Shown: positions 52,512-59,814 of the stretch, piece after piece | Numbering within the stretch: position 1 is the first letter of the stretch | Layout of the letters: each line of letters begins with the position of its first letter | Assembly (NCBI GenBank): GCA_965203525.1 | Contig: OZ241898.1 | Span: 2,542,001-2,606,000 of the forward strand | DNA length: 64,000 bases | Source: WTFV01 sp965203525 | GTDB lineage: Bacteria > Acidobacteriota > Vicinamibacteria > Vicinamibacterales > UBA8438 | Direction: 5' to 3' | The notes under the pieces: generated by a model | Databases searched by the model: none | Seen by the model: the letters and a program-made list of their open reading frames with translations, nothing else | What the model was told of the DNA's origin: nothing | Program-made: the position numbers and the translations under genes

Positions 52512-53193
52512 ACACGGCCCGCAACGCCTGGACCCGTGCGCCGATGCGGGCCGGGCGATCCGCGCCCGCGGCGAACCGAAAGAGCCGGACGCCGGCCACG
52601 CCGGCGGCGCCGGACGCCGCCACCGACGCCGCCTCGGACACGCCCACCCCGCCGATGGCGAGGACCGGCCGGCCGACCGCGCGCACGATCTCCCGCAACG
52701 CATCCGGACCGAGCGCCCGCCGGCCCGGTTTCGACGCCGACCGGAACACCGTGCCGGCGATCAGATAGTCGACCGCGCCCGACTCTGCCGCGCGCCGGGC
52801 GGCGGCCGGGTCGTGCACCGACCGCCCGACGATCCAGCCGGCCGGCCCCAGGGCGCGGACGCGGGCCGCGGAACGTTCGTCGTCCTTCAGGTGCACGCCG
52901 GCGGCGCCGCCCGCCAGCGCCACGTCCGGCCGATCGTTCACGACGACGCGGGCGGCCGTGGTCCGGGTGCGGTCCACCGCGTCGCGCACCAGGGCCAGAA
53001 GGCTGCGATCGGACAGCCCCGGCTCCCGGACCTGCACCAGGTCGACGCCGGCATCCGCGCAATCGGCGATCACCGCCAGGAGTCGGCGCAGCGACACGGC
53101 CTCGTCACCGGCCGCCGCGTCCGTGAGCACGCGGCGATCGGTCACCAGACAGATCAGGGACGACGACGAAAGCGGCGCCGGTTCGCGGGCCAT
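52486..53193 (-). CDS. ThiE/TenI-family protein (second paralogue)
   Basis: 235 residues from ATG 53193. The barrel motifs are VDLVQVREPGLSDRSLLALV, RVVVNDRPDVALAGGAAGVHL, VGRSVHDPAAARRA, YLIAGTVFRSASKPG and AIGGVGVSEAASV. The phosphate-site elements are kept, but the HL-K-DDERS segment differs from ThiE's HLGQ-D-LP. It could therefore be TenI-like (thiazole tautomerase) rather than thiamine-phosphate synthase. The gene is transcribed after rnhB at the end of the ffh-rpsP operon. Confidence 0.78.
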   Translation of the reverse strand: MAREPAPLSSSSLICLVTDRRVLTDAAAGDEAVSLRRLLAVIADCADAGVDLVQVREPGLSDRSLLALVRDAVDRTRTTAARVVVNDRPDVALAGGAAGVHLKDDERSAARVRALGPAGWIVGRSVHDPAAARRAAESGAVDYLIAGTVFRSASKPGRRALGPDALREIVRAVGRPVLAIGGVGVSEAASVAASGAAGVAGVRLFRFAAGADRPARIGARVQALRAVFDRRGTLV

Positions 53194-53198
53194 CCGCC

Positions 53199-53804
53199 TT
53201 ACAGGGCGCGCGGCCGGAACGAACGCCGATGCGCGTCCGAATATCCGCACCGCGCGACGGCTTCGAGGTGCGCGGGGGTCGCGTATCCCTTGTGCCGGTC
53301 GAATCCGTAGCGCGGATCGATGCCGTGCAGCCGCACCATCTCCCGATCCCGCGTCACCTTCGCGACGATGGACGCCGCCGCGATCGCCGCGCAACGCCGG
53401 TCGCCGCCCACGACGCCGCGTTGCGGCAGATCCAGCTCGGGGACCCGGAATCCGTCGATGAGGGCGAAGGCGGGCCGCGGATCCAGCGCCATCACCGCCC
53501 GCCGGAGCGCGTCGAGGGACGCGCGGTGCACGTTGAGCCGATCGACGTCGGCCGCTGACGACGCGGCGACCGTCCAGCGGGCGGCCGCCGTGATCTCCGC
53601 GTAGAGCCGCTCGCGTTGCGGCGCCGTCAGCAGCTTGGAATCGCGCAGGCCGCCGATGCGCCGGCGGGGATCGAGCACGACCGCCGCGGCCACCACCGGC
53701 CCGGCCAGGGCGCCGCGGCCGACCTCGTCGGCCCCCGCGACGCACTCGAAGCCGCGCCGCCGCAACGCGTTCTCGATGGTCCGCCGCGCCGCCGGGCGCC
53801 GCAT
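53199..53804 (-). CDS. rnhB: ribonuclease HII
   Basis: 201 residues. VAGADEVGRGALAGPVVAAAV contains the first catalytic Asp-Glu pair; DSKLLTAPQRERLY, ALIDGF and AAIAAASIVAKVTRDREM supply the others. It removes RNA, including single ribonucleotides, from DNA hybrids. The rplS-rnhB order is common. Confidence 0.95.
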   Translation of the reverse strand: MRRPAARRTIENALRRRGFECVAGADEVGRGALAGPVVAAAVVLDPRRRIGGLRDSKLLTAPQRERLYAEITAAARWTVAASSAADVDRLNVHRASLDALRRAVMALDPRPAFALIDGFRVPELDLPQRGVVGGDRRCAAIAAASIVAKVTRDREMVRLHGIDPRYGFDRHKGYATPAHLEAVARCGYSDAHRRSFRPRAL

Positions 53805-53815
53805 GGCCGCCGCCG

Positions 53816-54160
53816 TCAGCGCCGGCGCCGCTCCCGCATGCGCGCCGCCTTGCCGCGCAGCTTTCTGAGAAAGTAGAGCTTCGCGCGGCGCACCCGCGCG
53901 GAGCGCACGACCTCGATCCGGTCGATCATCGGCGAGTGCAACGGGAAGATCCGCTCGACGCCCTGGCCGAACGACACCTTGCGGACGGTGACGGTCGACC
54001 CGGCGCCGCGCCGATGCTGGCCGATCACGATCCCCTCGAACACCTGGATCCGTTCCTTCTCGCCCTCGGTCACCCGCACGTGCACGCGAATGGTGTCGCC
54101 CGACCGGATGTCCGGCCGCTCGACGAGCTGGTCCCGCTCCACCGCTTCGATGGCCTTCAT
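53816..54160 (-). CDS. rplS: ribosomal protein L19
   Basis: 114 residues from ATG 54160 (MKAIEAVERDQLVERPDIRS). GDTIRVHVRVTEGEKERIQV, GIVIGQHRRGAGSTVTVRK and LHSPMIDRIEVVRSARVRRAK are family hallmarks. It lies at the 30S-50S interface. The ATG overlaps the trmD stop by 4 bp. Confidence 0.97.
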   Translation of the reverse strand: MKAIEAVERDQLVERPDIRSGDTIRVHVRVTEGEKERIQVFEGIVIGQHRRGAGSTVTVRKVSFGQGVERIFPLHSPMIDRIEVVRSARVRRAKLYFLRKLRGKAARMRERRRR

Positions 54161-54912
54161 GCCTCTGTCTCCTGGTTGGCCCCGCGCGCCCGCAGCTCGC
54201 GAAGGCACTCCCGCTCCTCGTCGTCGAGACGAGCCTGCCGCAACAGGTCGGGCCGGCGGCGAAGCGTGCGCTTCACCGCCTCGCGCTTGCGCCAGCGCCG
54301 GATCTCTCCGTGATCGCCCGACGTCAGCACCGCCGGCACCGCGTGCCCGTTCAGCCGGGCCGGGCGCGTGTAGGCCGGATGGTCCAGCATCCGGCGCACG
54401 AACGAGTCGGCCGCCACCGACTCGGTGTTGCCCACGACGCCGGGCACCTGCCTCGCGACGGCGTCGAGCACCACGGCCGCCGCCAGTTCGCCGCCGCTCA
54501 GGACGTAGTCGCCGATGGACACCTCCTCGGTGGCCACCTGCTCGCGCACGCGCTCGTCGACCCCCTGGTAGCGCCCGCACAACAGCACGACGTGGCCCAG
54601 CCGGCGCAACCGGACCGCCGCCTCGTGGGTGAAGGTCTCCCCCTGCGGCGACAGGAGGACCACCGCGCCCGGCTGCCCGCGCCGCTGCCGCACGTGATCG
54701 ACCGCGCGCAGGAACGGCTCCACCTTGAGCACCATGCCCGGCCCGCCCCCGTACGGCGCATCGTCCACCGTGCGGTGGCGGTCCGTGGTGAAATCCCGCA
54801 GGTCGCGCACCGCCACGTCCAGCAGGCCGCTCTCGCGCCCGCGGCCGACCACCCCGACGCTCGCGATCTGCTCGACGAGCGCGGGGAACAGGGTGACCAC
54901 GTCGAACTTCAT
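54157..54912 (-). CDS. trmD: tRNA (guanine37-N1)-methyltransferase
   Basis: 251 residues from ATG 54912 (MKFDVVTLFPALVEQ). The SPOUT trefoil knot is seen in LLSPQGETFTHEAAVRLRR, LLCGRYQGVDERV and SIGDYVLSGGELAAAVVLDA. It methylates G37 to prevent frameshifting. The order rpsP-rimM-trmD-rplS is the classic operon. Confidence 0.97.
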   Translation of the reverse strand: MKFDVVTLFPALVEQIASVGVVGRGRESGLLDVAVRDLRDFTTDRHRTVDDAPYGGGPGMVLKVEPFLRAVDHVRQRRGQPGAVVLLSPQGETFTHEAAVRLRRLGHVVLLCGRYQGVDERVREQVATEEVSIGDYVLSGGELAAAVVLDAVARQVPGVVGNTESVAADSFVRRMLDHPAYTRPARLNGHAVPAVLTSGDHGEIRRWRKREAVKRTLRRRPDLLRQARLDDEERECLRELRARGANQETEA

Positions 54913-54980
54913 CCGTCCGTCCCCGCTCGGGACGCCGCCGGCGACCGCCGCCGGCCCGCCCCGCCGTACTGCTTCCGGGC

Positions 54981-55102
54981 CTCGCGCCCGGCCTCCGCCG
55001 CGGTCCGGCCGCGCTTCAGCCACGCTTCAGCCGCCGAACAGGTTGTCGCCCGGCCGGTGGCCCGTCTCGCGCCCGGCCTCCGCCGCGGTCCGGCCGCGCT
55101 TC
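54981..55102. repeat. direct-repeat pair across the rimM 3' end, 37 bp, offset 85 bp
   Basis: 54981-55017 and 55066-55102 are identical over 37 bp and flank a 48-bp spacer that contains the rimM stop. The offset is not a multiple of three, so the event changed the reading frame and created the present C-terminus. Confidence 0.93.
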
Positions 55103-55689
55103 CGCCATCGCCGGCCCTCCCGGCCGGGCCGCTTCCGCCCCGGCGTGCGGTTCACGTCGAGCAGCCCGTCCGGCGGATCGACGAGGATGGACCCCGCGCC
55201 GGTGTCTATCGACACGCAGATCCCGGCCACGAGCGGCACGTCGACCTCGCCGCCCGCCCCCCGGACGATCAGGCGCTGCGCGCCGGCCGGCCCTTCGATG
55301 GAAGCGACGGCGCCGACCTCTTCGCCGCCCACCGTCCGCACCGCGCAGCCCACCAGCTCGTGCTCGTACCACGCGCCGGCCGGAAGCGGATGCAGCGCGT
55401 CGTCCGGCACCCGCAGCTCGGCGCCGCGCAACCGCTCCGCCTCGTCGAGCGTCTCGACCCGCTCGAAGGAGACCACCGGCCGGCCGCCGTGAAACCGCGC
55501 CTCCCGAATCCGCAACGCGGCCGGCTCTCCGCGCCGCGCGAGGAACAGTTCGCTTCCGGCGCGAAAACGCTCCTCCGGAAAGTCGGTCTCCGGATTGACG
55601 ACGACCTCGCCGCGTCTCCCGTGGGGCCGGGCCACGATCCCGACGACGGCCATGTCGCGCCAGGCGCCCTGCTCCATCGCCCCCTTCAC
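55027..55689 (-). CDS. rimM: ribosome maturation factor RimM with altered C-terminus
   Basis: 220 residues. MAVVGIVARPHGRRGEVVVN is the usual start; ATG 55689 (MKGAMEQGAW) or ATG 55653 may be used. The C-terminal PRC-barrel shows YEHELVGCAVRTVGGEEVG and VPLVAGICVSIDTGAGSI. It assists 30S head assembly. The last ~17 residues (after RTAAEAGRE) come from an 85-bp duplication-insertion that supplies a new stop. The sequence after the stop repeats KRGRTAAEAGRE, suggesting the old tail continued there. Confidence 0.94.
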   Translation of the reverse strand: MKGAMEQGAWRDMAVVGIVARPHGRRGEVVVNPETDFPEERFRAGSELFLARRGEPAALRIREARFHGGRPVVSFERVETLDEAERLRGAELRVPDDALHPLPAGAWYEHELVGCAVRTVGGEEVGAVASIEGPAGAQRLIVRGAGGEVDVPLVAGICVSIDTGAGSILVDPPDGLLDVNRTPGRKRPGREGRRWRKRGRTAAEAGRETGHRPGDNLFGG

Positions 55690-55934
55690 TCCTCGCCGTC
55701 GAGGAAGTCGACCGCCGCCCGCAGGCCTTCGCGCTCCGCGGCGATCCCGGCCAGCGTCCGCACCGCCGACGCCGTACGGCCGCCGCGGCCGATCAGCTTG
55801 CCGAGATCTCCCGGACGCGTCGTCAGCGCGATGCGGACGCCGCCGCGGTCGGCCCGTTCGTCGACCCGGACCGACTCGGGGTGATCGACGAGCCTCTTCG
55901 CGATCACCTTGACCACCTCCCGCGCGCGGCTCAC
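55686..55934 (-). CDS. khpA: KH-domain RNA-binding protein KhpA
   Basis: 82 residues, one KH domain with the GXXG-type loop in LGKLIGRGGRTASAVRTLA. It binds RNA and in other bacteria partners with KhpB/EloR. Position between rpsP and rimM, with 4-bp overlaps on both sides, is typical. Confidence 0.94.
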   Translation of the reverse strand: MSRAREVVKVIAKRLVDHPESVRVDERADRGGVRIALTTRPGDLGKLIGRGGRTASAVRTLAGIAAEREGLRAAVDFLDGEE

Positions 55935-56209
55935 GAGACCGCCGGCTCCGCCGGCGCCGCTTCGCCGTCCGCGGCGGCCGGATGGCGCGCGATCAACGTG
56001 CGCACCGTGTCGCTCATCCGCGCCCCCCGGGCCACCCAGTGCTCGACGCGCTCGCGCTTCACGGTCAGCGTCTCGGGCTGCGCCGTCGGATCGTAGTGCC
56101 CCACGACCTCCAGGGCCCGTCCGTCGCGCGCGCTCCGCGAATCGATCACCACCAGCCGGTAGAACGGACTCTTCTTCGCTCCCTGCCGCCGCAGTCGAAT
56201 CGTCAGCAT
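55931..56209 (-). CDS. rpsP: ribosomal protein S16
   Basis: 92 residues from ATG 56209 (MLTIRLRRQGAKKSPFYRLV). VGHYDPTAQPETLTVKRERV and WVARGARMSDTVRTLI are conserved. A short Ala/Glu-rich tail follows. It overlaps khpA by 4 bp and lies 128 bp downstream of ffh. Confidence 0.97.
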   Translation of the reverse strand: MLTIRLRRQGAKKSPFYRLVVIDSRSARDGRALEVVGHYDPTAQPETLTVKRERVEHWVARGARMSDTVRTLIARHPAAADGEAAPAEPAVS

Positions 56210-56337
56210 TCGCTCTCCTTCGCCTCTCGCCCCGCCCCGCGCCCGCGCGACCCGACCTTCGGATCGCACGGGGAGGCCGGCGCCGCCATGCGGCCCGCCC
56301 GCCCGCCGCGACCCCGCCCGGCGGGAACGGCGCGGCC

Positions 56338-57672
56338 TCAGCGCATGCCGGGCAAGGCCATGCGCCGCCGCTTCCCCTTCCGCCGGCTCGCTCCGCCGAC
56401 GGTCTTCAGCATCTTCCGCATCTCCGCGAACTGCCTGAGCAGGCGGTTCACCTCCTGCACCGTGGCGCCGCTGCCCCGCGCCACGCGCCGCCGCCGGCTG
56501 CCGTTCATGACCGCGGGGTTGCGGCGTTCCTGCGCCGTCATCGAATCGATGATGGCCACCATCCGCGTCACCGCGCGCGGATCGAGGTCGGCGGCACCGC
56601 TCAGTTTTCCAAGCCCCGGAATCATGCCGAGGAGCTGCTCGAGCGGCCCCATCCGGGCCACCGCCTGCATCTGCTGCTTCAGATCGTCGAGGGTGAGCTC
56701 GTTGCGCTGCATGCGCGCAGCCATCGAGGCCGCGTCGCCGCGCGGGATCGCCTGCTCGGCCCGCTCGACGAGGCTCAGCACGTCGCCCATGCCGAGCAGG
56801 CGCGACACGAGCCGGTCGGGCCGGAACGGCTCCAGGTCCCCCAGCCGCTCGCCGGCGGCGGCGAACACGACCGGCACGCCGACCACGGACACCACCGACA
56901 GCGCCGCCCCGCCCCGCGCGTCGCCGTCCAGCTTCGTGAGCACCACGCCGGTCACCCCGAGCCGATGGTTGAATTCGCCGGCGCTGCGCACCGCGTCCTG
57001 CCCGGTCATGGCGTCGGCCACGAACAGCAGGTCGGAAGGGGTCACCGCATCGCGGACGGCGACGATCTCCCGCATCAGCTCGTCGTCCACGTGGAGGCGG
57101 CCGGCCGTATCCACGAGCACGACGTCGAAGCCGAGCTGCCGCGCCTCGGACACCGCCGACGTGGCGCGGCGCACCGGATCGCCGCCGCCCGCGTCGTGCA
57201 CCCGCAACCCCGCGTCCCGCCCGAGAACCGCGAGCTGCTCGATGGCCGCCGGCCGCCGAACGTCGGTGGAGACCAGGAGCGGATGCCGTCCCTGGCCGGT
57301 GAGCCAGCGTCCCAGCTTCGCCGTCGTGGTGGTCTTGCCCGAGCCCTGCAGTCCGGCGAGCAGCACGACCTGCGGCCGATCGCCGGTGGCCGAAAGTCCC
57401 GCGCGGGCTGCGCCGAACAGCCCCAGCAGCTCGTCGCGCACGATGGCGACCACCTGCTGGGACGGCGTGAGACTGTCGAGCACCTCCCGCTCCGTCGCCC
57501 GATCGCGCACCCGGTCGACGAACGCCTTGACGACCTTGAAGTTGACGTCCGCCTCGAGCAGCGCCAGGCGGATCTCGCGGAGCGTACGCTCGACCGTCTC
57601 CGGCGTCAGCCGTACCTCGCGGCGCAACGAGCCGAAGACGTCCTGCAAGCGTGAGCCGAGTGCGTGGAACAT
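56338..57672 (-). CDS. ffh: signal recognition particle GTPase Ffh
   Basis: 444 residues. N domain, then the G domain with GLQGSGKTTTTAKLGRWL, DVRRPAAIEQLAVL, DTAGRLHVDDELM and TKLDGDARGGAALS. The Met-rich M domain near the C-terminus includes MGPLEQLLGMIPGLGKL and SRRRRVARGSG. It binds 4.5S RNA and signal peptides of membrane proteins. It heads the rpsP-trmD operon with a promoter at 57737-57766. Confidence 0.97.
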   Translation of the reverse strand: MFHALGSRLQDVFGSLRREVRLTPETVERTLREIRLALLEADVNFKVVKAFVDRVRDRATEREVLDSLTPSQQVVAIVRDELLGLFGAARAGLSATGDRPQVVLLAGLQGSGKTTTTAKLGRWLTGQGRHPLLVSTDVRRPAAIEQLAVLGRDAGLRVHDAGGGDPVRRATSAVSEARQLGFDVVLVDTAGRLHVDDELMREIVAVRDAVTPSDLLFVADAMTGQDAVRSAGEFNHRLGVTGVVLTKLDGDARGGAALSVVSVVGVPVVFAAAGERLGDLEPFRPDRLVSRLLGMGDVLSLVERAEQAIPRGDAASMAARMQRNELTLDDLKQQMQAVARMGPLEQLLGMIPGLGKLSGAADLDPRAVTRMVAIIDSMTAQERRNPAVMNGSRRRRVARGSGATVQEVNRLLRQFAEMRKMLKTVGGASRRKGKRRRMALPGMR

Positions 57673-57736
57673 TCCGGCGGTCCGCTCCTGACCGGACCAT
57701 GGTGAGAAGCCGTAAATGACTCTCAGGAAAGTGGTT

Positions 57737-57766
57737 ATCTTAGGCTGTTCCGACTCGTGGCGTCAA
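57737..57766 (-). promoter_or_regulatory. promoter of the ffh-rpsP operon
   Basis: On the minus strand TTGACG (57766-57761), an 18-bp spacer and TAAGAT (57742-57737), about 65 bp before the ffh start. The -35 overlaps the end of a toxin-antitoxin remnant. Confidence 0.6.
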
Positions 57767-57984
57767 ACGCGAGTCTCTTCCAACGACAAGTGAGCCTGAA
57801 CGGGGGCGTCGAGGACGACGCGATCAGCCGTCATCAGCCAGGAGCGCGTCCAGCCGGGCGTCCGTCAAGCCTCGCGCGGCGGCCTCGGCCCCCAGTCGGT
57901 CGAGAGTGTCGGTCAACCGCTCCCACGCGGCGCCACGCAGCCGCTCGTACTGTCGCATCGACATCACGACGCCCACCGGACGGC
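57763..57984 (-). pseudogene. remnant of a Phd-type antitoxin / PIN toxin pair
   Basis: About 175 bp (57808-57984) closely repeat the antitoxin 3' half and toxin start found at 58966-59136. The antitoxin part reads MRQYERLRGAAWERLTDTLD ... LLADDG, but its first ~40 codons are missing and replaced by unrelated sequence. The overlapping toxin start MTADRVVLDA is intact for 10 codons, then diverges and stops at 57763. Neither product would be functional. Confidence 0.8.
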
Positions 57985-58190
57985 TGCAGGAAGCCGACGT
58001 CGCCGTCATTCGCCGGCGGCAGCGCGACGGGCTCGGAAACGGCGCCCTGGTGGGGTTCCTGTCCGGCGCGGCCGTGGCGGTATCCCTGCTGACCGCCTTC
58101 CGACAGGAAAAGCGCCCGGCGGCGCTTGGTCGTCGTCCGCGTCCGTCCGGTTGCCGAGACTCGCGGACGGAACGCGGACGGTTCCAGGGT
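57985..58190 (+). pseudogene. possible gene fragment with a glycine-rich membrane segment
   Basis: Joined to the broken antitoxin, a plus-strand frame reads LQEADVAVIRRRQRDGLGNG followed by ALVGFLSGAAVAVSLLTAF, then degenerates. It looks like the end of a coding sequence with a glycine-zipper-like helix, but it has no start of its own. I do not recognise the parent family. It marks a recombination junction. Confidence 0.3.
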
Positions 58191-58447
58191 CAATCCTGGC
58201 CACCCTCAGACGGTCGGCCGGTAGTCCGCGGCGGTCCTTCAAGCCTGCCTACGGATCTGATGAGTCCCTTGATGTCTGCGTTGACGACAGCGAATCCGTC
58301 ATCAACCTTTTTTTCGGCCCTGCCGACGTTCTTGCCGATCTCCGTGTGCGCCGCGCGGTTATCGGCCCCAGACGCCATCCACGTCGCAAGGATCACGCCG
58401 AGAAGGGTAACACCTACCCCCAAGATTGCCCAGACTTCAGCAGTCAT
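58190..58447 (-). CDS. small single-pass membrane protein, unknown function
   Basis: 85 residues from ATG 58447, chosen because GGGAGGAAAG sits just upstream, one of the strongest Shine-Dalgarno sites in the window. One transmembrane helix (MTAEVWAILGVGVTLLGVIL at the very N-terminus) is followed by a charged amphipathic stretch (HTEIGKNVGRAEKKVDDGFA), probably a short coiled coil. The layout recalls small phage or accessory membrane proteins. No function is proposed. Confidence 0.6.
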   Translation of the reverse strand: MTAEVWAILGVGVTLLGVILATWMASGADNRAAHTEIGKNVGRAEKKVDDGFAVVNADIKGLIRSVGRLEGPPRTTGRPSEGGQD

Positions 58448-58475
58448 CTTGCTTTCCTCCCTGCTCCGAAGTCTA

Positions 58476-58576
58476 CCGGAACCGGAATCAGATCGCAACC
58501 CCCGGTTCCGGTTCCTGTTCCCGGTTCCGTCGCCGATCCTGTTCCATCGTCACCTTCCTGTTCCGGTTCCGAACCG
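58476..58576. repeat. GGTTCC-rich low-complexity repeat with a hairpin
   Basis: About 100 bp built from irregular GGTTCC/GGAACC units. CCGGAACCGG (58477-58486) and CCGGTTCCGG (58502-58511) form a perfect 10-bp stem with a 15-nt loop. It lies between two small minus-strand genes and is lower in GC than its surroundings. Confidence 0.7.
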
Positions 58577-58577
58577 A

Positions 58578-58718
58578 TCATTTACGACTACGGAGATAGT
58601 CAATGATCTGTCCTGTGACATCCCCGGGCCGGAGTCCCTTGAAGTATTCCGTTCCGCAGCTACCTTTGGCACTTGTCTCCAGGTTGTCTTCCGGCGTCTC
58701 GTCGTGTACCTTGAGCAT
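58578..58718 (-). CDS. 46-residue hypothetical protein
   Basis: From ATG 58718 the frame encodes 46 residues: MLKVHDETPEDNLETSAKGS then CGTEYFKGLRPGDVTGQIID and YLRSRK. An AAGGAG site about 9 nt upstream supports translation. The composition (acidic N-half, basic C-terminus, one Cys, few Ala) is unlike random high-GC frames. No family recognised; it is followed by the GGTTCC repeat and the 85-residue membrane protein gene, possibly in one transcript. Confidence 0.5.
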   Translation of the reverse strand: MLKVHDETPEDNLETSAKGSCGTEYFKGLRPGDVTGQIIDYLRSRK

Positions 58719-58827
58719 GGGTGGTGTCTCCTTCCCCCCGGCCCATCAGCCAGGGTGTTTCCGGTTGTTCACCTGGAAGGATACGCCACCTGCCTCACGC
58801 CCGCGATCCACAACTTTCGGTTATACC

Positions 58828-58992
58828 TCAGCGGCCGAGCGTGGTTCGCAGTTCATCGAACGTCTCGTCCGAGAACAACAGCCCCCCCTCGGCTGCGCGT
58901 ATCGCGTCCACGACCGCTCGGGACAGCCCGGCCGGTTGCAGTGCGGCACTGATCAGCACGTTGGTGTCGAGAACGACGCGATCAGCCGTCAT
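58828..58992 (-). pseudogene. truncated PIN-domain toxin
   Basis: 54 codons from ATG 58992. MTADRVVLDTNVLISAALQP carries the first PIN-domain Asp (LDTNVLIS), and SDETFDELRTTLGR reaches the acidic second motif. The frame then stops at 58828, where a full PIN toxin would run ~130 residues. Later acidic residues needed for RNase activity are missing. The ATG overlaps the antitoxin stop (ATGACGGCTGA), the usual antitoxin-toxin coupling. Confidence 0.8.
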
Positions 58993-59308
58993 CAGCCAGG
59001 AGCGCGTCCAGCCGGGCGTCCGTCAAACCTCGCGCGGAGGCCTCGGCCCCGAGTCGGTCGAGGGTGTCGGTCAACCGATCCCACGCGGCGCCACGCAGCC
59101 GCTCGTACTGTCGCATCACGACGCCCACCGGACGGCCTTTCTTCGTGAGGCGAACCGGCGCGCTCCGGGCGGTGTCCAGCAGGTGCCGGCCCCGCAACGG
59201 GGCGGCCCCGAGCGCGGCGAGGCGAACCGGCGCGCTCCGGGCGGTGTCCAGCAGGTGGCCAAAGCGGTTCCTGGCTTCCCTGGCGGCGATCTCCTTCATG
59301 AAGTCCAT
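58982..59308 (-). CDS. Phd/YefM-type antitoxin with a 24-residue internal duplication
   Basis: 108 residues. MDFMKEIAAREARNRFGHLL is a Phd/YefM DNA-binding N-terminus and KKGRPVGVVMRQYERLRGAA the middle; the C-terminus ends ARLDALLADDG. Between them HLLDTARSAPVRL occurs twice, separated by 11 residues, because of a 72-bp-offset DNA repeat. Without the insertion the protein would have the normal ~84 residues. With its toxin truncated, the antitoxin is free to drift. Its fold may be disturbed in the DNA-binding half. Confidence 0.8.
   Translation of the reverse strand: MDFMKEIAAREARNRFGHLLDTARSAPVRLAALGAAPLRGRHLLDTARSAPVRLTKKGRPVGVVMRQYERLRGAAWDRLTDTLDRLGAEASARGLTDARLDALLADDG
59147..59257. repeat. 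direct-repeat pair inside the antitoxin gene, 39 bp, offset 72 bp
   Basis: 59147-59185 and 59219-59257 are identical over 39 bp and flank a 33-bp GC-rich spacer with a GGCCCCG/CGGGGCC-like inverted repeat. The insertion is in frame. Confidence 0.95.
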
Positions 59309-59424
59309 GATGGACCGGCGAACCCCGGACCGCCGATCGAGGCCAGCGACGCGCTGAGCGAGGCCCGGATGCGGGCCGGGAGCGGGCGGGACCCCGCGGC
59401 GGCGGCAGCCAGCGCGGAAAAAAG

Positions 59425-59640
59425 GGCTTCAAGGAGACGCTCGCGGCCGAAATCGCGACCGAAATCGATGCCCTGGTAGAGGCGGCGGCGGTCGGCGGCC
59501 AGGATTTCGAGGCCTTCGAGCAAGCCGTCCGCCGCCGGGCGCTCGACACGGCCGCGCGGTCGGTCGAGCGTTCGGGTCGGTCGGTGCCCCCGGAAAAGGC
59601 CGTGTCGGGCGCTCGCGTCCCGGCTCATGGCTGCCGGTAA
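59425..59640 (+). pseudogene. possible transposase N-terminal remnant
   Basis: A plus-strand frame without a start reads GFKETLAAEIATEIDALVEA then GGQDFEAFEQAVRRRALDTA and stops at 59640. This resembles the N-terminal helical region of ISKra4-like transposases as I remember it, but the match is from memory only. An A6 run at its 5' edge would join it to an open frame upstream through a -1 or +2 shift. No catalytic domain remains. Confidence 0.3.
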
Positions 59641-59725
59641 CGGGCCTTCGCCGGCCGGCTCATGGCTGCGGTCAACGCGCCTTCGCGCCCCGGCGCTGGC
59701 TGCGGCCAACGCGCCTTTCGCGGGT
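59621..59725. repeat. three imperfect 35-bp tandem units
   Basis: Units starting at 59621, 59656 and 59691 share CGGCTCATGGCTGCGG...CGCCTTCGC-like sequence with mismatches. They follow the transposase-like remnant and lie in a gene-free stretch. Confidence 0.6.
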
Positions 59726-59814
59726 CTGAGCCGGGCGCGCCCGGCCGACGAAAAGGAGCGGGCCTGCCCCGTGAGGATCGCCCCTGTCGGCCGGGCTCGG
59801 GTGTCGGGCGCTGT

